64,000 nt of DNA, taken from positions 124,001 through 188,000 of the forward strand of contig CANGJM010000001.1 of the NCBI GenBank assembly GCA_947454525.1, in the 5' to 3' direction. The notes beneath the pieces were generated by a model. The model saw nothing but the letters and a program-made list of their open reading frames with translations, did no database searches and was not told the origin of the DNA. Shown here piece after piece: positions 36,071 through 43,675 of the stretch (position 1 is the stretch's first letter; each line of letters opens with the position of its first letter). The DNA comes from Flavobacteriales bacterium (lineage in GTDB: Bacteria > Bacteroidota > Bacteroidia > Flavobacteriales_D > Crocinitomicaceae). Made by a program: the position numbers and the translations under genes.

Positions 36071-36384
36071 CAAGAATTTAATTCATTTGGCTCAGCACAA
36101 CGTTTGGGACATGGCCCGAATTTTTCAGCGATTAAGCCAGAACACATGTCATTTTCAACTGAATCAATGCCAGTAACAACCAATGTTTTTGTTCCATCGG
36201 ACTCAATTGCAAAGTACATTCTTAGTCCCTCGCAACCCGGTTGAGCTAAAATTTGTTCAAAAATTGCTTTAGAACCAGCAACGGCAATGGTTTCACCTGG
36301 TTGAATGGTTGCTCTGTAACGAGCTGTCATTTCAGAAGCTTCTTGTAATGAAATGAATTCACCCATTTGATCAGTTGTAGACAT
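36070..36384 (-). CDS. small orphan protein with Cys-rich C-terminus, first gene of the sensor operon
   Basis: 104 aa, no signal peptide or TM helix. Regular helical start (FISLQEASEMTARYRATI), then AVAGSKAIFEQILAQPGCEGLR and MYFAIESDGTKTLVVTGID, ending FGPCPKRCAEPN (CPxxC). I believe similar ~100-aa proteins of unknown function are common in Bacteroidota, but cannot name a family. It opens a four-gene operon with coupled translation: small protein, membrane protein, kinase, regulator. The terminal CPxxC could be a metal- or redox-sensing site (inference). Confidence 0.6.
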   Translation of the reverse strand: MSTTDQMGEFISLQEASEMTARYRATIQPGETIAVAGSKAIFEQILAQPGCEGLRMYFAIESDGTKTLVVTGIDSVENDMCSGLIAEKFGPCPKRCAEPNELNS

Positions 36385-36800
36385 AATTTTATTTTTAAAG
36401 TTAGTAATTAGATTTTTTTCTCTGCCAAAAATATGATATCGTTATAAAACTTGGGCATAGTAGTTATTCAAAAGGGTGTAGGTGCTCTTGAAAAAAGGTG
36501 GAAATACCTTTTGGAGAGGCGGGGTTTATAAATGAGATAAGTTAAAGATAGAGAGGGGAATAGAATGATTTTAAATATAATGTTAGACAGGTTGAGCATA
36601 GGGTTGAAACTAGACATACTCAAAGTAATTGGCATCACAAATTCCAAATAAAACGTATTCTAGGTTCGGGGAGCTAGAAGATTCTTTTGATCGGAGTGAG
36701 ACTATGGTGGTTGCGTTGGGGGAGGTGTTGGGTGCATTAACATGTTTGAAGAAAAAAGATTTAGAAAATCATTGAATGGAAAATTTTGGGGTAGGTGTTG
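36385..36800. other. 416-bp intergenic region, promoter of the sensor operon
   Basis: No gene seen. It contains an inverted repeat AAAAGGT-N6-ACCTTTT at 36493-36512, about 110 bp before the start of the small protein gene. The half-sites match those before the two giant T9SS genes. The rest shows nothing I can assign. Confidence 0.5.
36493..36512. promoter_or_regulatory. inverted repeat AAAAGGT-N6-ACCTTTT
   Basis: Perfect 7-bp arms. Candidate binding site of the NarL-type regulator, giving autoregulation of its operon. Confidence 0.5.
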
Positions 36801-37793
36801 TTAGCAACCCTCCTTTTTTAATTTTTCACTTTCTTCATGAAGTCTTATTGCATCTTCAAGTTCTTTTTTCAAATTCCAGTGAATTTGGTTGTTTTCAAAA
36901 TCAAAACGTTCTGCTTCTGTAATTAATGGCGAAACCATAATCAAATCATGTCTTGTTTTATTTGTCTCGTCATAATTAATTTCACCCACAGTCATTATTT
37001 GAACCGAAACTAAATCTAGTTTTTCTAAAACAAGTGAATTTAAGATGGCAATATTCGTTACCTCACAGTCTCTTCGCGTTGATGGGTAGCTTATAGATTC
37101 AATTTGAAATCCATTTGAGTCCTTACCTCGCTGCAGAAATCTTGAACTCACAAGGCTTGAAAAGAGATAGTTTTCGTTCTTTTCTCTGTCAACAGGCTTC
37201 ATGAATTCTTCTGCTATAAACTTTAGAATCTCGATGAAAGTAGATCTATAATCTTGATGAATATTAGTAAACTGTTGTAGATGTGCTTCATAAGCACGCT
37301 TACTTTCATCACTTAAGTTAGTTTCAATTGGGTGGAAGATATAATGGTTGACCAGTTTCTGTCCTTCCTTTATTTTCCATTCACAAACCGTAATAAAATC
37401 CCCTTTGTCTGGTTGTGTTTCCCAAATAGCAGTGGAGAAGTCAAGAGCTGCATAAAAAACACCTTCTCCTTTACCATTCGCACGGCCCATTCTCGCACAT
37501 TTTTCGGGTGGACCTATAAGATCAGTGATTTTTTGGAGTTTGTATGGATTATTCTTATCAAGTCTTTTGTTTACAATAATTCTAAACAGTTTTGTCGGGT
37601 AGGAATCTGAGAAAAGTGATAAATCTATATTCAGAAAAAAATTGAATTCATCGTGTAATTCCTTCCTTTCTGATTCAGATAGATTATCTAGACCTGCTAA
37701 ACTGCAACTTTTAAAGTATTCAAGTTTTTCAACAATTTTTTCGGTTGTTTCGAAAATATGCTTCTCTGTATCAATGACAATTTTATCTATCAA
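36801..37793 (-). CDS. RES-domain protein of an Abi-type operon
   Basis: 330 aa. The RES signature is split over KLFRIIVNKRLDK (Arg), then ARMGRANGKGEGVFYAALDF and TAIWE, as in NAD+-degrading RES toxins, with N- and C-terminal helical extensions (1-70 and 270-330). It is larger than typical RES toxins. The only start near the 5-prime end is TTG at 37793, overlapping the stop of the small gene (TTGA), so translation is coupled. Third gene after an Abi_C protein and a small protein. Confidence 0.65.
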   Translation of the reverse strand: MIDKIVIDTEKHIFETTEKIVEKLEYFKSCSLAGLDNLSESERKELHDEFNFFLNIDLSLFSDSYPTKLFRIIVNKRLDKNNPYKLQKITDLIGPPEKCARMGRANGKGEGVFYAALDFSTAIWETQPDKGDFITVCEWKIKEGQKLVNHYIFHPIETNLSDESKRAYEAHLQQFTNIHQDYRSTFIEILKFIAEEFMKPVDREKNENYLFSSLVSSRFLQRGKDSNGFQIESISYPSTRRDCEVTNIAILNSLVLEKLDLVSVQIMTVGEINYDETNKTRHDLIMVSPLITEAERFDFENNQIHWNLKKELEDAIRLHEESEKLKKEGC

Positions 37794-38041
37794 ATGGTTA
37801 TGTTTTGTTCAGGTAAGTTGTTAATATTCTTAATTACTGTAATTGAAGGAGTGTCAAAGTACATATCACGATAAACATTCAATCCTTCGCCTGGATAAAG
37901 TGTGTCGAAAGCAAATTGAATAAGTTGGTTTTCAATAATGTTTTTTTGTTGAATGTTCGTTGGTACTCCAAATACAACACTAAGAATTGCACCTGTTTCT
38001 TTTCCGTTTTGGTCAAATAGTCTTCTGACAAATACGCCCAT
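37790..38041 (-). CDS. small hypothetical protein between Abi_C and RES genes
   Basis: 83 aa, not recognised. Beta-rich start (GVFVRRLFDQNGKETGAILSV), then FGVPTNIQQKN and YPGEGLNVYRDM. No membrane segment. Position two of a three-gene operon: 19 bp after the Abi_C stop and overlapping the RES start. The frame extends to an ATG at 38077 inside the Abi_C gene; the ATG at 38041 is preferred. It could be the antitoxin or an adaptor. Confidence 0.55.
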   Translation of the reverse strand: MGVFVRRLFDQNGKETGAILSVVFGVPTNIQQKNIIENQLIQFAFDTLYPGEGLNVYRDMYFDTPSITVIKNINNLPEQNITI

Positions 38042-38060
38042 TTTTTTCTGTTTAAGGTTA

Positions 38061-38882
38061 TTAAAAAGGCAAATCATTCCAGTCTGCCTGCTCTGGTACT
38101 TTTGTTTTCTTTATGCTGTTTTCAATAGTTTCGATGAATTTGATTGTGTTTGAAACATTATTAAAAATCAGAACACTCTCGTGGTAGTTTAATACAGGAT
38201 TGTCATGAGCAAAGCTTTTGTTGTTTCTTATATCGTTAAATGCTTCAATAACATTAATTGAATATTTCAGAATTTTCTTTGCCATTGCTGATTCAATATG
38301 CTTGTTGTCAAGCAAAAAATTAATATACTTTCCGAAAATAGCATTTAATGAATCGGTCTTTTCAAATGATATTTTATGTTTGTCGCAAAGTTCACGAAGA
38401 TACCGGAAAGTAAATGTATGAAGTCTGTCCAACGCCGCTTCAGGTTCATTTTTCTCAATGCTTTCTCTTATTGACTTTGCTAGCAATTTGAAATCTCTGT
38501 CCTCAACGTTTGGATGAATTGCGTCAATGTGTTCTACGATACTTTCTTGTTTCAGTCTTTCGGCAATTTTTACACATTCTTTGTATAAATTTTCATCGTC
38601 CCTTGAGTCAATCTCACCTGTATGAACTTTTGAAAGCCAATAGTCGCAGAATGCTGAGAGCAATTTTCCAAATGTATAGTTTGATTCAACTTTAAAAAAT
38701 TGTCTAAGTCGGTTTGATTTTGAGTTTGATGAGTAATGATATTTTTCATTGTCAATGTCAAGCCCAACCGCTTCTCCAACAAATTCTTGAAAAGTCCGGT
38801 CAGAAAAGTCCATAACGTAACCACTTTTCATTCCTAAAAACTTTTCGATGTTTGCTCGTTCTATATAGGTTAAGTCTGCCAT
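38061..38882 (-). CDS. abortive-infection family protein (AbiJ-like N-terminus, Abi_C domain)
   Basis: 273 aa. The N-terminal 110 residues (MKSGYVMDFSDRTFQEFV, SNSKSNRLRQFFKVE) resemble the N-terminal domain of AbiJ-type proteins. The C-terminal part (150-250) carries the Abi_C pattern: DRLHTFTFRYLRELCDK, LNAIFGKYI and FNDIRNNKSFAHDN, where the RNxxxAH segment recalls HEPN-like RNase motifs. This suggests an abortive-infection effector or sensor acting with the RES protein downstream (inference). First gene of the operon. Confidence 0.75.
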   Translation of the reverse strand: MADLTYIERANIEKFLGMKSGYVMDFSDRTFQEFVGEAVGLDIDNEKYHYSSNSKSNRLRQFFKVESNYTFGKLLSAFCDYWLSKVHTGEIDSRDDENLYKECVKIAERLKQESIVEHIDAIHPNVEDRDFKLLAKSIRESIEKNEPEAALDRLHTFTFRYLRELCDKHKISFEKTDSLNAIFGKYINFLLDNKHIESAMAKKILKYSINVIEAFNDIRNNKSFAHDNPVLNYHESVLIFNNVSNTIKFIETIENSIKKTKVPEQADWNDLPF

Positions 38883-39305
38883 TTTTAATCTGTTATATGT
38901 TTGTTAGTATGTAATCTTACAAAACCTGTTAATTTGTATCTGTACCCTCTGCGACACTTAAAAAAATTAAAGAAGATCTACTTTATCAAACAGTCCCCAA
39001 CAAAATAAACAATCACTTCTCAAAAAATCAACGGTAATTACACCCTATTCTTGAGGGTAATTTAATAATTCGAAGCATTTAATTGATAACCTGCCAGTCT
39101 CCGCCGGTCTTTTTCATTTTTACTAACCGACTCATAAATATTTGTGCGTCGGAATGAAAGCTGCTAATTTGTGGCAATTGCGGAACGTGCATCAACCTTT
39201 TACTTTTTAAACACAATGAATGTATAGAAAACACTAAAAACCATACATTGAACGATCAATATGTAAAGAAAAATGGATTTTCCATACATAAATAAGGACC
39301 GTTTT
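38883..39305. other. 423-bp intergenic region with a possible gene remnant
   Basis: No complete gene. On the minus strand an open frame ends at 39079 with a plausible protein-like tail (MHVPQLPQISSFHSDAQ ... TGGDWQVIN); it could be the end of a lost gene. A stem AATGTATAG/…ATACATT lies near 39216-39249. Promoter sequences of the Abi operon are expected at the left end. Confidence 0.4.
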
Positions 39306-40259
39306 TCAAAGTTTAGGCAAGAACATGGCTATTCTGGCTAGCACCTCTTCAAAATCAGGCTGACCGTTATAATATAGCTTTGAAGTGGATTGATAACGGG
39401 ATTTGAATGATTCTCGAAATTCAGTTTCAATTAATAACAAGGCGGGGTGTTCACGTAGTGGTATTTGCTTGTCGGCTCCTTTAATTCTTGCCGCTTTGTG
39501 TGCTAAGTATTCAGCACTACCGATGAATGATTGGATGTCAGAATCACCCAATAAACAATATACATCATAGTATTGGCGCATAAAGTTTTTATCATCAGAA
39601 GCACCAGGATTATCTTTGTTGCGGTATTTCCTGATGATCGTTTGCAGTTTTTCAATCAACGTATAACCAGGATGATAGCATTGAACGCCAACGGCTGTAT
39701 TGTTGATGTAATTACTGCTTGCATTTATTGAAACAAGGTGTTCCCAAATCCATGATGAAATATCGATAGGTTTATTTGGTGTTACCGTGTCAAAACCAGC
39801 CTCGAGTAAAATACCGTCTTTAAGTCCTTCAAGTGTTGGTGTGTAACTTTGATAATACAAGCGAATTCCCCCGCTGCGGTATTTTTCGGGGTCATCAAAA
39901 TCATGATCTCGCTTAATTTCAATAATTCCATTAATTGAAAGTGAATTGGCGAGCACATCATAAAATTCTTTGCGTGCCGCTCTTACTTTGGATTTATCTT
40001 CTTTCCCTTCGATTTCTAAACCAAAATTGGTACGAATATGAATGTCGATGTCCTCCGAAAAGCGATGAATTAACCCAAATCCTTTCGATAACGAAGTTCC
40101 TCCTTTTAATTCAAACTCAATTCCCTGTTGTTTCATGGAATACAAAGCATGCATGATCCAATAGTCCTTCTCAATTAGTGTAATATCAATTCCTTTTTTG
40201 GAGGATACGATGGAGAGAAGTTCCTTGAATTCCGGGTCGTTATGAATAAAATCAAGCAT
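39306..40259 (-). CDS. AbiEii/AbiGii-family nucleotidyltransferase toxin
   Basis: 317 aa. The nucleotidyltransferase motifs are present: GGTSLSKGFGL (GS-x-K) and SEDIDIHIR (DxD, metal ligands), then KLQTIIRKYRNKDNP and NFMRQYYDVYCLLGD, the R/D motifs of DUF1814/AbiEii. In the characterised AbiE type IV toxin-antitoxin system this protein is bacteriostatic (related enzymes add nucleotides to tRNA) and is neutralised by AbiEi. The start overlaps the antitoxin gene by 8 bp, as is usual for abiEi-abiEii operons. Confidence 0.9.
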   Translation of the reverse strand: MLDFIHNDPEFKELLSIVSSKKGIDITLIEKDYWIMHALYSMKQQGIEFELKGGTSLSKGFGLIHRFSEDIDIHIRTNFGLEIEGKEDKSKVRAARKEFYDVLANSLSINGIIEIKRDHDFDDPEKYRSGGIRLYYQSYTPTLEGLKDGILLEAGFDTVTPNKPIDISSWIWEHLVSINASSNYINNTAVGVQCYHPGYTLIEKLQTIIRKYRNKDNPGASDDKNFMRQYYDVYCLLGDSDIQSFIGSAEYLAHKAARIKGADKQIPLREHPALLLIETEFRESFKSRYQSTSKLYYNGQPDFEEVLARIAMFLPKL

Positions 40260-40833
40260 GTTGTAGTACGTTTCTAACGATGGATTTTAAAGTTCGCTTT
40301 GTTTTGCCTGTTCCATATTGTTGAGTAGCCTTCATCAACGCATCCGTATCGAAATTGCGCACATTGGATGGCAATTTATAAACAGCATGGATTTGGTCTT
40401 CCGCTAGGGTATCTAAATTATTTAATAAATCAACGAGTAAATATTCCCTAGAGATATGTTTAGGGAAAGCGGATTTTAGTTTGAATTCAAAGATTTTTCC
40501 ATTTAGTTGAAACTCCCCTTTACGTTTATGGTTGTAAACCCATGTGGTATTGTAAAGCTGGGTTAGCCCAAGCCCTAATGAATTAAATGTATTGGGGGAA
40601 ACCAAAAGAAAATCGTCGTCCTTCAGAAAACGTTCTACTACTTGGCGATCATCTGGTGGAACAGCCCCAAATTTAGATTGCTTTGGCGCGTAATACAATC
40701 CTTGGTTCAATTTCTCCAATGTTCCATCTTTAGTAAGCGTCGCTAAATGCCGATCTATGGCCGTGGAATAATATTCCAGGTCAGATCGGCGATACACTTC
40801 ACCTTGCTTGATATGTTGACGGAGTAGTTCCAT
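40252..40833 (-). CDS. AbiEi-like antitoxin / DUF6088 family transcriptional regulator
   Basis: 193 aa. N-terminal winged helix (VYRRSDLEYYSTAIDRHLA ... LEKLNQGLYYAP), followed by the domain seen in AbiEi/DUF6088 antitoxins (FLLVSPNTFNSLGL, TTWVYNHKRKGEF). It should repress its own promoter and counter the toxin. The promoter region contains TACATTTG about 10 bp upstream of the start. Confidence 0.85.
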   Translation of the reverse strand: MELLRQHIKQGEVYRRSDLEYYSTAIDRHLATLTKDGTLEKLNQGLYYAPKQSKFGAVPPDDRQVVERFLKDDDFLLVSPNTFNSLGLGLTQLYNTTWVYNHKRKGEFQLNGKIFEFKLKSAFPKHISREYLLVDLLNNLDTLAEDQIHAVYKLPSNVRNFDTDALMKATQQYGTGKTKRTLKSIVRNVLQHA

Positions 40834-41141
40834 GACTTGATTACAAATGTAAAGTACTTTTTTTGAATTGCATGTAAAAAAAGGAAAAAATCATGCAGAT
40901 TGGATAAATTATTGAGCCTAAGGATTATATAATTTGTCCTTAATTACCCTAAGTTTTAATTTTGCAAAGAGCTCAAATTTACCGCAATTGGTTTGGTGCT
41001 TGGCGCAGTGGTGGAATTCGGATCACAAAACTGTCCATACACCACAAAAGTTGATGCGAGGTAGAGTGTTCAATTAACTACGTCATCTGCCATTGAGTCA
41101 AACGCCAGTTAGCGGCTGGGCTATTTTTCGTTTTACGTCCA
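40834..41141. other. 308-bp intergenic region
   Basis: No gene. Left half is the promoter of the AbiE pair. Near 41108 it carries AGTTAGCGGC followed by CTATTTTT; the inverted counterpart CCGCTAACT lies at 42551 on the other side of the HNH two-gene module. Confidence 0.45.
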
Positions 41142-41870
41142 TTAGTCAACATGTCCCGCTGATTTAACAGTGTTTTCAATAAATTCTTTTCGGAACTGTT
41201 CAAGTTTGTCCTTGATTGAGTTGTCGTGAGGATTGTTTGCTAAATGTGCCTCATAAAATTTTATTCTCATTTGCTCAATTAAAACTCTCGCCGTTGTCAT
41301 ATGATTAGGGAAACCAATATTAAAAGTTTCCCAATATTTGTCCCTATCGGCTTTGTCAAATGAAGAAAACAAATTGTCCAAAGATTGTAATGATGAGTGA
41401 AGCTCATTGTTTAACTCATCATAAGATGCTTGAGTATTAATGTCAATTTTTAAGTCAGGAACAACATGTTCGGTTGTATGAACAACTTCAACTCTTTTCC
41501 AATATCCCTCTGTTTCTTTGCGTAATGAATAAATATGGGACATGTCAACAACCATCGGGGATAAGATGTATTTTGCTTCATGTTCTATTTTCATTTGTTT
41601 AAGAAGAGCCGCCGTGTAAGTTTTCTCATCATTTGTTTCGGTGTGATGCTCATAGCACATAAACATTATGTTTCCGTAGCTATTTATTTCTTCGTTTGAT
41701 AACTTGGGATTATGTCTTTCTCCTTTTACACCTTCAATGTGGCACAACTGTGCAATAAATTCAAATCGTTGATTGAAAAGAGGTTTTTTACAACCAGGGA
41801 AAGCACATTTGTTTCCTGACCGTGCCAAAAGAGTTTTGTAAACCTGTCTGGGTATAGTTCTATTAGCCAT
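41142..41870 (-). CDS. HNH endonuclease, defence-type
   Basis: 242 aa. The HNH core has zinc ligands CAFPGC (about 22-27) and the catalytic QLCHIEG, then NIMFMCYEHHTETND with the second His pair. The C-terminal 130 residues are helical and unrecognised. It overlaps its upstream partner by 8 bp, so both are made from one mRNA. Such two-gene units with HNH endonucleases recur in defence islands; the partner here has no known domain. Confidence 0.75.
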   Translation of the reverse strand: MANRTIPRQVYKTLLARSGNKCAFPGCKKPLFNQRFEFIAQLCHIEGVKGERHNPKLSNEEINSYGNIMFMCYEHHTETNDEKTYTAALLKQMKIEHEAKYILSPMVVDMSHIYSLRKETEGYWKRVEVVHTTEHVVPDLKIDINTQASYDELNNELHSSLQSLDNLFSSFDKADRDKYWETFNIGFPNHMTTARVLIEQMRIKFYEAHLANNPHDNSIKDKLEQFRKEFIENTVKSAGHVD

Positions 41871-42498
41871 TCCAGTCGGGCCCTGTTAATTGATTAATAG
41901 CACTTTGAATGTAATTGCGAAATTCAACGTCAGTCATTTTGTTGTGCCTACCATCGTATGTTCTTGAATTCTTATTGTAGATTGAAGTCTTTTGAAATAT
42001 TACAAATGAACCTCTAAAGTGTCTTGTTACTACTCTTGCTGATTTAGGTAATTTTTCTTCTCTATATTCTCCTTCGTCCCAATGAACTCTGGAAACATAG
42101 TTTCCAGGACTTAATTCGCAAAGTTCCTCGTCAGAATAATCGTTTGTTTCATAAACTCTAGATGGTTTCAAATCTGCCGTTTCAAGTCGAAAGTAATTCC
42201 ATTGTTGTTCTGCTTTGAATGAATGAAAGATTAGTCGGGTTGGTTTAACGATGTCAATTAAACCACCAGTGTCTATTTCAATACAATTGTCCTCAACTGA
42301 AATATCTGCCCCTTCAACATCAAGTCCGCCACCTCTTGGGTAAAACATGTGATTAGAATTTCTGATAGAGCCAATTGTCTTTAAAACAACTACTATCTCA
42401 TGCCTATCAGTCCATTCACATTTTTCGGGAAGTCCAATCGGGAATATTTTTTCCTGAATTTCAATCCAATCTTTTTTGTTTCTTTCTAAAAAATCCAT
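41863..42498 (-). CDS. unknown partner of the HNH endonuclease
   Basis: 211 aa, not recognised. No signal or membrane segment. Notable segments are WTDRHEIVVVLKTIGSIR, YPRGGGLDVEGADISVED and RVVTRHFRGSFVIFQKTS; the last is basic and beta-rich. The ATG at 42498 is preferred; the frame runs up to an ATG at 42546, adjacent to the CCGCTAACT motif. Its stop overlaps the start of the HNH gene. It may sense or guide the nuclease (inference from operon structure). Confidence 0.55.
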   Translation of the reverse strand: MDFLERNKKDWIEIQEKIFPIGLPEKCEWTDRHEIVVVLKTIGSIRNSNHMFYPRGGGLDVEGADISVEDNCIEIDTGGLIDIVKPTRLIFHSFKAEQQWNYFRLETADLKPSRVYETNDYSDEELCELSPGNYVSRVHWDEGEYREEKLPKSARVVTRHFRGSFVIFQKTSIYNKNSRTYDGRHNKMTDVEFRNYIQSAINQLTGPDWNG

Positions 42499-42644
42499 GT
42501 TCTTATTTATTTTGTATCTATCGGTTAAGGGTGGCACGGTCGTCATGCCTTTCCGCTAACTTGTATAAATGCTCACCTTAATTCGAGACAATAAACAAAT
42601 CTCAAAACCCAACAAATCTATCAAATAAATCATCTAATCGAAAG

Positions 42645-42678
42645 GGTACAAATACCTAGATTCGTTAGTATTTATTCC
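42645..42678. repeat. 11-bp inverted repeat, copy 2 (GGTACAAATAC/GTATTTATTCC)
   Basis: Same orientation, 12-nt loop and following AAAAT as the copy at 20221-20254. Lies between the HNH module and the HTH gene. Confidence 0.7.
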
Positions 42679-42701
42679 AAAATCTCAACAGAAAACCACA
42701 A

Positions 42702-43070
42702 TTAATCATCCCCCATCTCCAAAAAAGGCCGGATATGTTCTTTCAACCAAGGGACATCGATACCATACGAAAGAAGTCTTTCCTCCGGAATTTTCATGAG
42801 GGCTTTTACTTGAGATACTTCAAAATAATTCCTTTTCCTTATCCGAGTAGGAGTAAGCTTGCCTGCTTTGATGTAATTGTCCATGGTTCTTCGGCTGACG
42901 CGGAGCATTTGCATCACATCGTAGGTATCAACCCACTTTGAAGTGAATTCGCCAACGGGGTTTCTGAGGCTCTCTATATCGGCTTGCATTTTCTCCATTT
43001 GAGTTCTTATGTTTTTGAGCTCTTCGAAGATCATTTCGTTGGTGATGGTTTTACTATTTTTCGCTTCCAT
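42702..43070 (-). CDS. HTH DNA-binding protein (HTH_17/MerR-like)
   Basis: 122 aa. N-terminal coiled-coil (about 8-40, MIFEELKNIRTQMEKMQADI), then HTH_17 (WVDTYDVMQMLRVSRRTMDNYI, KLTPTRIRKRNYFEVSQV). Family common in Bacteroidota mobile elements. It resembles the HTH protein at 12001 in size and arrangement, and like it has a 10-bp-periodic TGGACA motif upstream (43144-43160). Probably a regulator of element genes. Confidence 0.75.
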   Translation of the reverse strand: MEAKNSKTITNEMIFEELKNIRTQMEKMQADIESLRNPVGEFTSKWVDTYDVMQMLRVSRRTMDNYIKAGKLTPTRIRKRNYFEVSQVKALMKIPEERLLSYGIDVPWLKEHIRPFLEMGDD

Positions 43071-43210
43071 AGACGACTAAAGTAAAATCATTTTTCCGAA
43101 AGAAAAAGGGCTGTCACATATTGGCTGAATTTGTCACGAAACCTTGGACATTTCTGGACATAATAGTACGGAAGGAGTTTCAAAATGGAGATTAGAAAGC
43201 GAAAAAGTGC

Positions 43211-43243
43211 ATGTTCATTTATTCATTTGTTCAATGTTCACCG
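43211..43243 (+). repeat. 33-bp dispersed repeat, copy 2
   Basis: Identical to 45336-45368 and to the reverse complement of 13727-13759. Similarity to the 45.3-kb copy continues for about 60 bp further (to about 43310). Confidence 0.85.
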
Positions 43244-43619
43244 AGGTACTTTTTGAATAAATGGAACCAGGTAGAAATCGGAAAATATAGATAAGAAAAA
43301 ATAACTGTCAAATTAGCGCGATTACGCCGCAGAATAAACTCAGAACAGATGGCTGGGCAGTTGCACAAGGTCCAATTCTGAACACAACGATTGCCAAGTA
43401 TAAGTTAAAGAAACGTGGAAATAACTCGTTATTGGAGATTTACACTCTATTGAACAATTGATTTACGAACCGCCATACAGGAAACTCAAAATAGGATGAT
43501 AACCCATTTAAAAGTTTGGAGCATAGCTCGCTTACGTACTTTTTTCTTTAGATAAAAATCGTGATGTACAAATGATGTACTTGTATTCAAAGGTATTTCT
43601 GATCTAGTTGACAGGCACT

Positions 43620-43641
43620 CCCTGACGCTTACTCGTCAGGG
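43620..43641 (-). terminator. stem-loop downstream of the DUF3825 gene
   Basis: CCCTGACG / CGTCAGGG, perfect 8-bp stem with 6-nt loop, 35 bp after the stop of the minus-strand DUF3825 gene. It lacks a strong U-run, so terminator function is tentative. Confidence 0.45.
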
Positions 43642-43675
43642 CCGTCTACTCATATAGGCATATGTGTTTTTCTGT

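Larger units (their letters stand above)
43071..43675. other. 605-bp non-coding stretch with repeats
   Basis: Holds TGGACA repeats (43144-43160), the second 33-bp repeat copy (43211-43243), a short protein-like open tail on the plus strand (43313-43461, ending KKRGNNSLLEIYTLLNN) that may be a gene remnant, TGGAGCATAGCTCG at 43517 (again at 45295), and a strong stem-loop at 43620-43641. Confidence 0.5.

Noticed and set aside
41001-41060. Stretch beginning TTGGCGCAGTGGTGGAATTCGG considered as a tRNA
   Set aside because: It resembles a tRNA 5-prime end only superficially; no acceptor pairing, no T-loop GTTCGAnTC and no cloverleaf could be formed.
41108-42558. GTTAGCGG motifs considered as integron attC sites
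   Set aside because: They do not fit the GTTRRRY core, no integron-type integrase is present, and only three motifs were seen; kept only as a possible cassette boundary.
43313-43461. Plus-strand open tail ending KKRGNNSLLEIYTLLNN
   Set aside because: No start codon context and no recognisable domain; recorded only as a possible remnant.
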